From Mangrovicoccus ximenensis (lineage in GTDB: Bacteria > Pseudomonadota > Alphaproteobacteria > Rhodobacterales > Rhodobacteraceae), in assembly GCF_003056725.1 (NCBI RefSeq), contig NZ_QBKZ01000004.1:421470-485469 (forward strand): DNA of 64,000 nucleotides, given 5' to 3'. This document shows positions 1-8,863 of the stretch, in pieces. The notes beneath the pieces were generated by a model that was not told the origin of the DNA, made no database searches, and was given only the letters and a program-made list of their open reading frames with translations. Numbering within the stretch: position 1 is the first letter of the stretch; the number at the start of each line of letters is the position of its first letter. Position numbers and translations under genes: made by a program.

Positions 1-1
1 G

Positions 2-346
2 GGCTCGAAGGCGGAGAAGCGGCTGCGCGTCACCGAGCTGCTCGCACGGGTCGACATGGCGGGCTATGACAACGCCTTTCCGCACGAGCTGTCGGGCGGC
101 GAGCAGCAGCGCATCGCGCTCGCGCGCGCGCTGGCGCCGCGGCCCAAGGTGATGCTGATGGACGAGCCGTTCTCGGGGCTCGACAACCGGCTGCGCGACG
201 GCATCCGCGACGACACGCTGGCGCTGCTGAAGGAAGAGGGCACCGCCGTCCTCATGGTCACGCACGAGCCCGAGGAGGCGATGCGCATGGCCGACCGGAT
301 CGTGCTGATGCGCGACGGGCAGATCGTGCATCGGGATGCGAGATGA
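2..346 (+). CDS. ABC transporter ATP-binding protein, C-terminal part
   Basis: The reading frame is open from the window edge, so the N-terminus with the Walker A motif lies outside. Visible are the signature motif LSGGEQQR, Walker B VMLMDEP, the D-loop SGLD and the switch histidine in MVTHEP, in that order. The pattern matches the importer ATPases of the iron(III)/spermidine/thiamine class, which energise uptake across the inner membrane. The protein stops soon after RIVLMRDGQIV, where family members normally continue with a G-x-P-x-x-L/I-Y segment and often a TOBE domain, so the 3' end may also be disrupted near position 333. The 273 bp from here to the next gene hold no gene I can support. 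The substrate cannot be told. Confidence 0.8.
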   Translation, partial: GSKAEKRLRVTELLARVDMAGYDNAFPHELSGGEQQRIALARALAPRPKVMLMDEPFSGLDNRLRDGIRDDTLALLKEEGTAVLMVTHEPEEAMRMADRIVLMRDGQIVHRDAR

Positions 347-619
347 TGGCGAAGGTGCGGCGCCGCGAGATTTCGGGCGGCAGCGAAGGGGAGTTGTGCG
401 TACGGTCCAGCATGCGCGGCATATATCCATGCGCGCGCGGCAGGGCAACGGGAACCGCGCGGCCCCGCGGGCGGCCGCAGGCAGCGCCGCCGCGCGATCC
501 TGCATCTGCGGCGCAGAAAATTCCGGCAAATGCGCGCCAGTTCAGAACGACTCGCGGCTAGGGGTTCTGTCCCCGGAAATTTGGTCTTAGGTGGAGCCCC
601 CCGAATCCGGAGTTCCGCC

Positions 620-1060
620 ATGCCGCCGCCCGAAACCTACCCTCCCTCGCTGCTCCGCCTGGCGCGCTGGTCCATCGTGGTGGCCGTTGCAGTCCTGTCG
701 CTGAAGCTGGTCGCCTGGCGGCTGACCGGGTCGGTCGCGCTCTATTCGGACGCGCTCGAATCGATCGTCAACGTGGTGACGGCGGTGGCCGCCTGCCTGG
801 CGATGGCCTATGCGCGGAGGCCGGCGGATTCGAACCACCCGCTGGGCCATACCAAGGTCGAATACCTCTCGGCGGTGCTCGAAGGCGCGCTGATCATGGT
901 GGCGGCGGCGATGATCGTGATGGATGCGGTGGGCGCGCTGCTGCAGCCGGCCGATCCGGTGGTCTCGCCGCTGGCGATCGGTTTCTCGGTCGCGGCGACG
1001 GCGCTGAACGCGCTCTGGGCCCGGCACCTGATCCGCCACGGCCGCCGGGCGCGCTCGCCT
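620..1060 (+). pseudogene. Cation diffusion facilitator transporter, N-terminal fragment
   Basis: The start is ATG 620, with GGAG eight bases upstream. About 146 codons encode the first half of a CDF (cation-efflux) protein: transmembrane helices near residues 12-34, 45-60, 85-105 and 115-135. The family motif SDALESIVNVV carries a metal-site aspartate, and HPLGHTKVEYLS is the typical motif after helix 2. Complete members are about 300 residues with a cytoplasmic C-terminal dimerisation domain. Here recognisable sequence ends at HLIRHGRRARSPA and runs directly into the antisense of a GMC oxidoreductase. The product cannot be functional as read. Confidence 0.82.
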
Positions 1061-1768
1061 GCCGTCCTCCAGCTCGACGCCGGTGGCCCGGCCGTCCTCG
1101 AGGAGCACGCGCGCCACGCGGGTTTCGGTCATGATCTTCAGGTTCGGCCGGTTCTCGGCATCGCGCAGGAAAGCCATCGCCGCCGACCAGCGCCGCCCGT
1201 CATGGGTGGTCGTCTGGTAGAAGCCTGCGCCTTCCTGCACCGCGCCGTTGAAATCGGGATTGTAGGGCAGCCCGGCCTGCTGCGCGGCGCGGATGAAGGC
1301 GCGGCTCAGCGGGTGATGGAAGGCGGTCTCCGACACCCGCAGCGGCCCCTCGCTGCCATGGAAGCCGTCGGCGATCTCCATGTTGCTTTCGAGCGCGCGG
1401 AACACCGGCAGCACGTCGCCATAGCTCCAGCCGCGGTTGCCGTCCTGCGCCCAGGCGTCGTAATCGCCCGACTGGCCGCGGATGTAGATCATCGCATTGA
1501 CCGAGGAGCTGCCGCCGATCACATGGCCCTGCAGCACATAGCTGTTGCGGCCGTTCACCTTGTCGGACGGCTCGCCGGTATAGAGCACCACGTCGCGGCC
1601 CTTCTCGACCACCTTGAAGAAGGTGGCCGGGATGTGGATGAACGGGCTCTTGTCCTTCTGGCCGCTCTCGATCAGCAGCACCTTCGCCTTCGGATCCTCC
1701 GAGAGCCGCGCGGCCATCACGCAGCCCGAGGAGCCGCCGCCGATCACGATGTAGTCGAACTGCTCCAT
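1061..1768 (-). pseudogene. GMC-family FAD alcohol/choline dehydrogenase, N-terminal fragment
   Basis: The start is ATG at 1768, 11 bases after the stop of the upstream aldehyde dehydrogenase, so the two are co-transcribed. The fragment begins with the FAD dinucleotide fold MEQFDYIVIGGGSSGCVMAARLSE and has the GMC signature region GHVIGGSSSVNAMIYIRG with the SGDYDAW segment. About 235 of the expected 530-550 residues are present. Homology ends near ELEDGRRARP, where the sequence becomes the end of a cation-efflux gene on the other strand. The family oxidises primary alcohols to aldehydes, which fits an alcohol to aldehyde to acid route with the next gene. The catalytic His/Asn domain is lost. 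Confidence 0.85.
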
Positions 1769-1779
1769 GATCTTCCCCC

Positions 1780-3180
1780 TCAGATCAGCACGGTCTGGAT
1801 GTCGGTGTATTCGGCGAGGCCCTCCTCGCCGAACTCGATGCCGAGCCCGGACTGCTTGACGCCGCCGAAGGGCGCGTTGGGCTGGATCGCGCCGTGCTTG
1901 TTGATCCAGACCGAGCCGCATTCGAGCCGCATCGCGACTGCCTTGGCGGCCTCGATGTCCTTCGACCAGACCGAGCCGCCGAGCCCGTTCTCGCTGTCAT
2001 TGGCGCGCGCGATGGCGTCCTCGACATCCGAATAGGACAGGATCGGCAGGGCAGGGCCGAACTGCTCCTCGCGCACCAACGGATCGGCATCGCCGAGCCC
2101 GGCGATCAGCGTCGGCGGGAAGAACAGCCCCTCGCCCGGCGCGCCGCCCGCGAGCACCCGGCCCTTGGCGGCGGCATCCGCGACCAGCCCCGAGACCTTG
2201 TCGAACTGCATCCGGTTGGCGACCGGGCCCAGCTCGGCCGTGTCGTCGGAGCCGACCTTGACGGTCGCGGCATAGGCGGCAAGCGCGTCGCAGACCGCGT
2301 CATGCACGTCCTCGTGGACATAGAGCCGCTTCATCGCCGCGCAGGTCTGGCCGTTGTTGATGAAGGCCCCCCAGAACAGCGCGGGGGCGATTTCCTCAGG
2401 GTCGACATCCGGCAGGACGATGCCCGCATCATTGCCGCCGAGCTCCAGCGTCAGCCGCTTCAGCGTCTCGGCCGCCGAGGCCATGACCCGGCGCCCGGTG
2501 GCGGTCGAGCCGGTGAAGACCATCTTGCGGATGCCCGGATGCGCCGACATCGCCGCGCCCAGATTGACCGTGACGTCATCGCAGGTCACCACGTTCAGCA
2601 CGCCCGCGGGCAGCACCTCGTTCATCAGCTCGACCATGCGCAGCGTCGAGAGCGGCGTGTAGGGCGAGGGCTTGATCACCACGGTGTTGCCGGTGCGCAG
2701 CGCCGGCAGGATGTGCCAGACCGCGATCATCAGCGGCCAGTTCCAGGGCGTGATCGAGCCGATGACGCCCATCGGCTTGCGGTGCAGCTCCACCCGGCCC
2801 CGGTTGTCGTCCTGCAGCACCTTCGGCTCCATCGGCAGCGACGCGGTATGCATCGCCCAGGCCTGCGCCCCGCCCAGCTCGAAGCGCGACCCCTGCCCGT
2901 TCAGCGGCTTGCCCTGTTCGGAGGTCAGGAGCTGCGCCAGCTCTTCGGCATGCTCGCCGATCTTCGCGGCCACCGCCTCGCAGGCGGCGCGGCGCTCGGC
3001 ATCGCCGGTCTTCGACCAGCTGGCGAAAGCCGCCTGCGCCGCGGCGACGGCGGCGTCCAGATCGGCGATGCTGCCCTGCGGCGCGCGCCCCGCCAGGCTG
3101 CCATCTGCCGGGTTGAGCACGTCGAACGTGGTCTCCGCCGCCATAGGTTTGCCGCCGATGATCATGCTGAAACTCCGCAT
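1780..3180 (-). CDS. NAD(P)+-dependent aldehyde dehydrogenase
   Basis: This 466-residue protein has the usual family length of 460-500. It shows the cofactor-binding SITPWNWPL and FTGSTATGRRV motifs, the general-base glutamate in LELGGNDAG, and the catalytic cysteine in NNGQTCAAMKR. The start is supported by AAGGAGGAGG five bases upstream. It oxidises an aldehyde to its carboxylate in the cytoplasm. The neighbours are a GMC alcohol dehydrogenase fragment downstream and a divergent AraC-type regulator with a FeaR-like sensor domain. This suggests catabolism of an alcohol or amine-derived aldehyde. The substrate is not deducible from sequence alone. Confidence 0.93.
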   Translation of the reverse strand: MRSFSMIIGGKPMAAETTFDVLNPADGSLAGRAPQGSIADLDAAVAAAQAAFASWSKTGDAERRAACEAVAAKIGEHAEELAQLLTSEQGKPLNGQGSRFELGGAQAWAMHTASLPMEPKVLQDDNRGRVELHRKPMGVIGSITPWNWPLMIAVWHILPALRTGNTVVIKPSPYTPLSTLRMVELMNEVLPAGVLNVVTCDDVTVNLGAAMSAHPGIRKMVFTGSTATGRRVMASAAETLKRLTLELGGNDAGIVLPDVDPEEIAPALFWGAFINNGQTCAAMKRLYVHEDVHDAVCDALAAYAATVKVGSDDTAELGPVANRMQFDKVSGLVADAAAKGRVLAGGAPGEGLFFPPTLIAGLGDADPLVREEQFGPALPILSYSDVEDAIARANDSENGLGGSVWSKDIEAAKAVAMRLECGSVWINKHGAIQPNAPFGGVKQSGLGIEFGEEGLAEYTDIQTVLI

Positions 3181-3209
3181 GACGCCTCCTCCTTATCTCG
3201 ACTCCTCGC

Positions 3210-3225
3210 CATTAACGCGTTAATG
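3210..3225. promoter_or_regulatory. Perfect 16-bp palindrome between divergent genes
   Basis: CATTAACGCGTTAATG is perfectly self-complementary. It sits 30 bp upstream of the aldehyde dehydrogenase start and 78 bp upstream of the AraC-type gene. It is A/T-rich at its arms in a GC-rich background, as expected of an operator. AraC regulators usually use direct repeats, so a different repressor or a dimeric site is possible. Confidence 0.45.
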
Positions 3226-3302
3226 AATTTTGGGCCGTCCGGTCTTGGCATCTCGCGACGCCAGATTTGGACGGACGCGACGCGAGGAAGAGGAGGCCCG
3301 CG

Positions 3303-3870
3303 ATGCTAGCACCCGCCACCCCCGGCACCATGCCGTTCGACCAGTTCCGCGCCTGCCTGCAATCGGCCTGCGGCGCCTTCGACGTGCTGCCCGAGGGCAA
3401 CCGCAGCACCGTCACCGCCCATGTCAGCCGCGCCCGGCGCGCGGGCTTCGACATGACGATGATCGGCAAGGACGTGCGCGGCGTGCGCCGCAGCGCCGAA
3501 GACGTCGCCCGCAATCCGGGCAACGACGTCTTCCTGATCGTGCAGGAGGAAGGCCAGGCACTGATGCAGCAGGACGGCCGCGCGACGCTGATGCGCCCGG
3601 GCGACATGATCCTGATCGACGGCACGCTGCCGTCGCAATTCACCTTCTTCGGCGCCTATATGCGGCATCTCTCGGTGCATCTCGACCGCACCGAATTCTG
3701 CCGCCGCGTCGGCGGCGCGGCCTTCGCGGGCCACAGCCTCAGGGCGTCGGAATACGGCGCTGCAGCGCTGGCCGCGCTGATCGGCAAGGCGCTCGGCGCC
3801 GGGGAGTGCGCGATCCAGGCGGGCTATCTGCGCGAGGCGGTCTTCGGCGTGCTGGGAACGGTGCTGCATG
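3303..3870 (+). pseudogene. AraC-family regulator, sensor domain only (FeaR-like)
   Basis: The start is ATG 3303, with GAGGAGG seven bases upstream. About 189 residues match the AraC-binding-like N-terminal domain of the FeaR type (jelly-roll ligand domain: FLIVQEEGQALMQQDGR, RPGDMILIDGTLP). The C-terminal double helix-turn-helix that would bind DNA is missing: after LGTVLHD the sequence continues as hisZ in another frame. FeaR-type proteins activate aromatic-aldehyde/amine oxidation genes, in keeping with the divergent aldehyde dehydrogenase. Confidence 0.78.
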
Positions 3871-4216
3871 ACGGCGGCTGGCGGCGCCGCTGCGCGAACT
3901 GGCCGGGGTGATCCCGAGCCTCGCCGAGGCGGCGAGCCGCATGGAGGCCCGCCTGGCGGCGCTCGAGGCGCGCGGCATCGATCTCGACACGCTCGAGTTC
4001 GAGGGAAGCTTCGGCCGCACCACGCTGGAATACTATGACGGCTTCGTCTTCGGCTTCCTCGTCGACGGGCAGAGCCGGGACAACTGGCCGCCGGTCGCGT
4101 CCGGCGGGCGCTATGACGAGATGACCCGCGTGCTGGGCAATGGCCGCCCGGTGCCGGCCGTCGGCGGCGTGATCCGCCCCGAACAGGTCCTGAAGCTGAG
4201 GAGCGCGCAATGCTGA
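3871..4216 (+). pseudogene. hisZ: ATP phosphoribosyltransferase regulatory subunit, C-terminal fragment
   Basis: Roughly the last 115 residues of HisZ, a class II aminoacyl-tRNA synthetase-like protein that is required by short-form HisG. Readable motifs are LRELAGVIPSL, YYDGFVFGF and ASGGRYDEM, the last being the histidyl-tRNA-synthetase-like motif. Complete HisZ is about 360 residues; the N-terminal two thirds are replaced by the AraC-type fragment at about 3870. The stop codon overlaps the hisG start (ATGCTGA), the normal operon arrangement. Confidence 0.85.
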
Positions 4217-4902
4217 AGCTCGGAGTGCCCTCCAAGGGCCGGCTGATGGAACAGACCTTCGACTGGTTCGCCGATCGCGGCATCCAGCTGGCGCGCACCG
4301 GCTCGGACCGCGAATATGCCGGTGCCGTGACCGGGGTCGAGGGCGTGGAGCTGGTGCTGCTCTCGGCGGGGGAGATCCCGCGGGAGCTGGCGGCGGGGCG
4401 CATCCATCTGGGCGTGACCGGCTCGGATCTGGTGCGCGAGAAGCTGGCACGCTGGGACGCGACAGTCGAGAGCCTCGCGCTGATGGGCTTCGGCCATGCC
4501 GACCTGATCCTCGCCGTTCCGAAGTTCTGGGTCGATGTCGAGACGCTCTCCGATCTCGACGCTGCGGCGGCGGCTTTCCGCGCCGAGCATGGCCACCGCC
4601 TGCGGATCGCGACCAAGTATCACCGGCTGGTGCGCGACTACCTGCGCCAGCACGGCGTCGCCGATTACCAGCTGGTCGACAGCCAGGGCGCGACCGAGGG
4701 CACCGTCAAGAACGGCACCGCCGAGGCGATCGCCGACATCACCTCGACCGGCGAGACGCTGCGGGCGAACCATCTGAAGATCCTCGGCGAAGACCCGATC
4801 CACGCGAGCCAGGCGAACCTGTTCCGCTCGTTGACCGCTGACTGGGGCGAGGCCGAGCTGGCCAGCCTCGCGCAGATCGACGCGATGGTGAAGGCGGCGT
4901 GA
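4210..4902 (+). CDS. hisG: ATP phosphoribosyltransferase, short (HisZ-dependent) form
   Basis: A 230-residue catalytic subunit for the first step of histidine synthesis: ATP plus PRPP to N1-phosphoribosyl-ATP, in the cytoplasm. Its length is that of the short form, which lacks the C-terminal regulatory domain and needs HisZ. Visible are LGVPSKGRL at the N-terminus, LGVTGSDL (about residues 67-74) and the PRPP-binding region DSQGATEGTVKNGTAEAIADI. It overlaps hisZ by seven bases. Because the hisZ copy here is truncated, the enzyme would lack its partner unless the junction is artefactual. It ends 13 bp from a convergent permease gene. Confidence 0.95.
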   Translation: MLKLGVPSKGRLMEQTFDWFADRGIQLARTGSDREYAGAVTGVEGVELVLLSAGEIPRELAAGRIHLGVTGSDLVREKLARWDATVESLALMGFGHADLILAVPKFWVDVETLSDLDAAAAAFRAEHGHRLRIATKYHRLVRDYLRQHGVADYQLVDSQGATEGTVKNGTAEAIADITSTGETLRANHLKILGEDPIHASQANLFRSLTADWGEAELASLAQIDAMVKAA

Positions 4903-4915
4903 GCCGCCTTCCGCC

Positions 4916-5725
4916 TCAGCCCTTGCGCCGCACCATGCCGCGCGCCGGGTCGTAGCCCCAGACAGCCGCCGCGCCGAACAGCGCGAAGGCCAGGAGCGAC
5001 CAGCCAAGCGACGCCCAGTTGACCTGTCCGTAGAGTGCGAAGCGGATCAGCTCGACCCCGTGGCTGAACGGGTTCACCGCGCAGATGTCCCGGAGCAGGC
5101 GGGAACTTTCGGCCATCCGCCAGAGCGGATAGAGCGCGGTCGACAGGAAGAAGCAGGGGAAGATGACGAAGTTCATCACCCCCGCGAAATTCTCCAGCTG
5201 CTTCACGGTGGAGCTCAGCGCCAGTCCCAGCGCGCCCAGCATCAGCCCTGTGATCACAAGCGCGGGCAGCACCAGGATATAGCCGTACCAGGGCATGGTG
5301 ATGCCGAAGCAGGCCGCCACCGCGAGGAAGGCATAGGCCTGGATCACCGAGATCGCCGTGCCCGCCACCAGCTTGGCGAAAAGGAGCCACCAGCGCGGCA
5401 AGGGCGCGGTCAGGAGCAGCCGCATCGAGCCCATCTCGCGGTCATAGACCAGGCTCAGCGAGGACTGCATGCCGTTGAACAGGAGGATCATGCCGCAGAG
5501 GCCGGGGACGATATAGGTCTCGTAGGTGATGTAGGTCTGGTAGGGCGGGATGATCGACAGGCCGAGCGCGGCACGGAAGCCCGCGGCGAAGACCAGAAGC
5601 CACACGAGCGGGCGCACGAGGGCCGAGAGCAGCCGCGCGCGCTGCTGCCAGAAGCGGAAGGCCTCGCGCCGGACGATGGCGGAGAGCGCGGTGGCCCAGG
5701 CGCGGGCGGGCAGGGTGTCGCTCAT
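4916..5725 (-). CDS. ABC-2 type transporter permease of the PQQ-alcohol oxidation cluster
   Basis: A 269-residue inner-membrane protein with about six helices, of the NodJ/ABC-2 exporter family (LVFAAGFRAAL, the GLCGMILLFNGMQSSLSLVYDREMGSM-type segment, and SSTVKQLENFAGVMNFVIFP). The start overlaps the stop of the ATPase gene upstream (TCATG), so the two are translationally coupled. Together with the binding protein and beta-propeller genes it matches the conserved ABC system found beside quinoprotein alcohol dehydrogenases. The transported compound of that system is not established. Confidence 0.88.
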   Translation of the reverse strand: MSDTLPARAWATALSAIVRREAFRFWQQRARLLSALVRPLVWLLVFAAGFRAALGLSIIPPYQTYITYETYIVPGLCGMILLFNGMQSSLSLVYDREMGSMRLLLTAPLPRWWLLFAKLVAGTAISVIQAYAFLAVAACFGITMPWYGYILVLPALVITGLMLGALGLALSSTVKQLENFAGVMNFVIFPCFFLSTALYPLWRMAESSRLLRDICAVNPFSHGVELIRFALYGQVNWASLGWSLLAFALFGAAAVWGYDPARGMVRRKG

Positions 5726-6441
5726 GCGGCGCGGTCTCCGGTGAGGCTCAGGAAGGTGTCCTGCAGGGAGCGGTCGCCCGCGATCTCGCCTGCGGTGCCG
5801 TCTGCGAGGATGCGGCCCTGATGCAGGATCACCAGCCGGTCCTGCGCGCGGACTTCGTCGGTCAGGTGCGTCGCCCAGAGCACGGTCAATCCTTGGGTCG
5901 CCGCCAGATCATGCACATGGGCGACCAGCGCGGCCCGCGCGGCCGCGTCGAGCCCGACGGTCGGCTCGTCGAGCAGCAGAACGGCGGGATCATGGAGCAG
6001 CGCGCGGGCGAGCTCCAGCCGCCGCCGGTGGCCGCCATTCAGGTCGCGGGCCTTCTGCTTCGCCCGGTCGGCGATGTTGAGCCGGTCCATCGCGGCCTCC
6101 GAGCGCCGCGTGGCCTCCGCCCCTGAAATGCCCTGCAAAGCCGCGAAATAGCGCAGGTTCTGCATCACGGTCAGGTCCAGATCCAGCGTCTGGTTCTGGA
6201 ACACGACCCCCATCCGCGCCAGCGCCTGCCGCGGCCTGCGGGTCATGTCGTGGCCCGCGATCTCGATCCGGCCCCCGCGCGTCGTGTAGAGCCGGGTCAG
6301 CAGGTTGAACAGCGTGGATTTGCCCGCGCCGTTCGGGCCGAGAAGCGCGCAGAATTCGCCCTTCCCGACGGAGAAGCTGACATGGTCGAGCGCGGTCTTC
6401 GCCCCGAAAGCATAGGTCAGGTCGGTGACGGCAAGGCTCAT
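5722..6441 (-). CDS. ABC transporter ATP-binding protein, PQQ-alcohol cluster type
   Basis: A 239-residue cytoplasmic ATPase with Walker A GPNGAGKST (residues about 35-43), Walker B LLLDEPTVGLD and H-loop WATHLTDE. The signature is NGGHRRRLELARAL rather than LSGGQ, an exporter-like variant that I recall from the ATPases of this cluster. I chose ATG 6441 over an upstream in-frame ATG at 6480 because the domain begins right after it. It is second to last in a minus-strand operon and overlaps the permease gene. Confidence 0.9.
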   Translation of the reverse strand: MSLAVTDLTYAFGAKTALDHVSFSVGKGEFCALLGPNGAGKSTLFNLLTRLYTTRGGRIEIAGHDMTRRPRQALARMGVVFQNQTLDLDLTVMQNLRYFAALQGISGAEATRRSEAAMDRLNIADRAKQKARDLNGGHRRRLELARALLHDPAVLLLDEPTVGLDAAARAALVAHVHDLAATQGLTVLWATHLTDEVRAQDRLVILHQGRILADGTAGEIAGDRSLQDTFLSLTGDRAA

Positions 6442-6517
6442 GCGGCCCCGCCCGGATGATGTCTCATGCGCTCCTCCCAAAGCTCCCCGGCCACTGTCGC
6501 CGGGGCGGCAGGCGAGT

Positions 6518-7486
6518 TCAAGAGGCGCCGGGCCGCATCGCCGCGCCCCAAGGGAAGCGGCCGACCTTGATCGACTTCAAGGGCTTGCGCGAAGCCACGT
6601 CGATCACCGTCACGTCGCCCGAGACGCCGTTCGTGGTGAAGAGCTGGGCGTGATCCGGCGAAAACGCCATGTGCCAGACGCGGCGCCCGGTCAGGATGTA
6701 CTCCTCGACCTCGTAGGTCTCGGCATTGACCACCGCGACATGGTTCGCCGGGCCGAGCGCGACGAAGGCGGTCTTGCCGTCCGGGGTGAATTCGAAGCCG
6801 ACCGGCTGGATGCGGTCAGGATGCACGCCCTGGATTTCGAAGGTGATCTTGGCACGCTCCTCCTGCGATTCGGTGCCGAACACCGTGACCGTGCCGCCGA
6901 TCTCGGAGCTCACCCATAGTTCCGTGTCGTCCTTGACGAATTCGGCATGGCGCGGCCGCGAATCGACCAGCGTGTTGGCGATGATCTCGTGCGTCGCGGT
7001 GTCGATCCAATGCGCCATGTTGGTGGTCTCGGACGTGGTGATGACGATGCTGCCTGCCTCGTTCACCGCCATGCCCTCGGGCTCGATGCCGACATTGATC
7101 TGCGCGATCACGGTGCGGCTCTCGGTATCGACGACGGTGGTGACCGCGTCATCCTCGTTGGCGATCCAAAGATGGCGGTCGTCGGGATGCAGCACGAACT
7201 GCTCGGGGTCCTCGCCGGAGGGCAGGTCATGGAGGATCTCGCCGGTCTCGGGGTCCATCACCTGCACCGTGTCGCTGTCGGAGGCGCAGATATAGACGCG
7301 GGAATAGTCGTGGCTGAAGGTGATGCCGCGGGGCCGCTCGCCGGTCGGGATCGTGCGGGTGACCTCCAGGCTGTCGATGTCGATCACGCTGATCGTGTCG
7401 TCCTTCTCGTTGGTCACCCAGATCTCGCCGCCGGCGAAGGCGGGCAGGCCGAGGATCAGGCACAGGGCGGTCAGGCAGCGGGTCAT
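6518..7486 (-). CDS. Periplasmic YVTN beta-propeller protein, PQQ-dependent catabolism type
   Basis: 322 residues with a cleavable signal peptide (MTRCLTALCLILGLPAFAGG). Repeated propeller blades follow, marked by WVTNEKDDTISVIDI, RVYICASDSDTVQVMD, HLWIANEDDAVTTVVD and later copies spaced about 42 residues apart. This matches the beta-propeller family that accompanies PQQ-linked alcohol catabolism. It is expected in the periplasm near the quinoprotein and its cytochrome. Its molecular role is not known. It lies 29 bp after the binding-protein gene and 76 bp before the ATPase gene. Confidence 0.88.
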   Translation of the reverse strand: MTRCLTALCLILGLPAFAGGEIWVTNEKDDTISVIDIDSLEVTRTIPTGERPRGITFSHDYSRVYICASDSDTVQVMDPETGEILHDLPSGEDPEQFVLHPDDRHLWIANEDDAVTTVVDTESRTVIAQINVGIEPEGMAVNEAGSIVITTSETTNMAHWIDTATHEIIANTLVDSRPRHAEFVKDDTELWVSSEIGGTVTVFGTESQEERAKITFEIQGVHPDRIQPVGFEFTPDGKTAFVALGPANHVAVVNAETYEVEEYILTGRRVWHMAFSPDHAQLFTTNGVSGDVTVIDVASRKPLKSIKVGRFPWGAAMRPGAS

Positions 7487-7515
7487 GGCGGCGGTCCTTG
7501 AAAGGGCGTCGGTTG

Positions 7516-8673
7516 TCAGTCGAAGGCGGTGCAGGCGCTGTCGGGCCGGTCGAGCCCCAGCGTGTCGAGCTCGTTGCCCTGGTGCAGGAACCCCTCCATC
7601 GGGGCGACCGCGACCACGGCCTGGTCGGTGACCAGCGGGATCGGCTGGCGCAGCTGGCCGTTCCACGGGCGGAAGGAGAGCGGGCTTCCCTTGAAGCCTG
7701 CCAACTCGAAATCGGGGCCGAGCATGTAGCTGCGCAGGGTGGCGGGGTCGGCCGAGCCGGTGCGGGTCACCGCCTCGCCGAGCGCGCGGAAGGCGGCCCA
7801 GGCAGCGTAGTCGCGGTCCTGCATCGGACGTCCGGCGAGGTCCTCGAAGCGGGATTGCAGCTGCGCCGCGCCCCATTGCTCGACCACGCGCGACCAGGCG
7901 GCCGGCATCATGCCCGCCGAGCCTGCGACGGGGCGCGGCAGCCAGGTGTTGTAGGCGATGTAGCGGGCGAAATCATGGGCCTCGTCGGCGACCAGCAGCA
8001 CGTCATGGTCGCGGAACCCCTGGGTGAAGAGCGGCACCTCCTGCGCGGCGTTGCGGCGCATGTCGGCCTCTTCGTCCCAGACCGCCTCGCCGCGGGCGCG
8101 CAGCCGGAACTTGGCGGCGGAGGCTTTCATCGCCTCGGCCCAGGCATGGTCTCCGGCGCGCGGCCCGGTGACCAGCGCCAGATCGGTCCAGCGCTTCGAG
8201 GCCAGCCCCTGCATCAGCGCATCGGCGAGCATCGCGCGCGACGGCAGCGTGTGCAGGACATTCGCGCGGCAGTCGCCCGAGCGCAGCGCGGTTTCCGGCG
8301 CGGACGCGTTGAAGATCAGCGCGCCCTCCGCCTCGGGCAGCCCGGCAATGGCCAGCAGGTCGGCGGCCGGCGCGTCGACGATCAGGAAAGGCGATTGCGC
8401 CAGCGCGTCGCGCGCGACTGCGAGGATGTCGCCATCCTCCGGCACCTCGGATTCCGCAAGCGTGTAGGCGTGGCCGAGGAACTGGCCGGTGGTGGCGTTG
8501 TCGCGCAGCCCCAGTTCCGCCCCGGCGCGGCCCAGATCCTCCGGAACGGGATCGAGATTGGACAGCACGGGCGGCGGCGGCACCGCGCGGTGCAGCCAGG
8601 TCACGCCCAGATCGAGCGCCGTCGCGCTGCCTGCCCAGAGGCCGAGCAGCACGGAAGAAATGGCAAGCCTCAT
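7516..8673 (-). CDS. Periplasmic ABC-type substrate-binding protein, PQQ-dependent cluster
   Basis: 385 residues starting at ATG 8673, with a signal peptide (MRLAISSVLLGLWAGSATALD). The body resembles branched-chain amino-acid type periplasmic binding proteins: an ALIFNASAPETALR-like hinge, LHTLPSRAMLADAL, and a terminal Cys in DSACTAFD. The family occurs with quinoprotein ethanol dehydrogenases. It is the first gene of the minus-strand operon with the propeller, ATPase and permease, and diverges from pedF. I infer that it senses or binds an alcohol-metabolism intermediate; no substrate can be read. Confidence 0.85.
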   Translation of the reverse strand: MRLAISSVLLGLWAGSATALDLGVTWLHRAVPPPPVLSNLDPVPEDLGRAGAELGLRDNATTGQFLGHAYTLAESEVPEDGDILAVARDALAQSPFLIVDAPAADLLAIAGLPEAEGALIFNASAPETALRSGDCRANVLHTLPSRAMLADALMQGLASKRWTDLALVTGPRAGDHAWAEAMKASAAKFRLRARGEAVWDEEADMRRNAAQEVPLFTQGFRDHDVLLVADEAHDFARYIAYNTWLPRPVAGSAGMMPAAWSRVVEQWGAAQLQSRFEDLAGRPMQDRDYAAWAAFRALGEAVTRTGSADPATLRSYMLGPDFELAGFKGSPLSFRPWNGQLRQPIPLVTDQAVVAVAPMEGFLHQGNELDTLGLDRPDSACTAFD

Positions 8674-8863
8674 GGTCTCCTCCCTCAAGGCCTCCAGACC
8701 CTACGGAGGCGCCCGGCGGGCCGGTATTGGACCATGGTCGGAGCGCCGGAGCCGCCGTTAGCGCCGCTGCTTCGCCAAAGGTCGAATGGTGGCCGCCGCA
8801 GGTGGCAGGTAGCTTTCCGGTCAGCGAACGAACAAGACATGCCCTTGTGGAGGAGACAACCGG
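8674..8863. promoter_or_regulatory. Divergent intergenic region of the quinoprotein accessory operons
   Basis: 190 bp separate the minus-strand ABC operon from pedF, so both promoters must lie here. I see no convincing -10/-35 pair or clean dyad. A strong ribosome-binding site (GGAGGAG) precedes pedF. The two-component regulator usually controlling such genes is not in the window. Confidence 0.5.
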
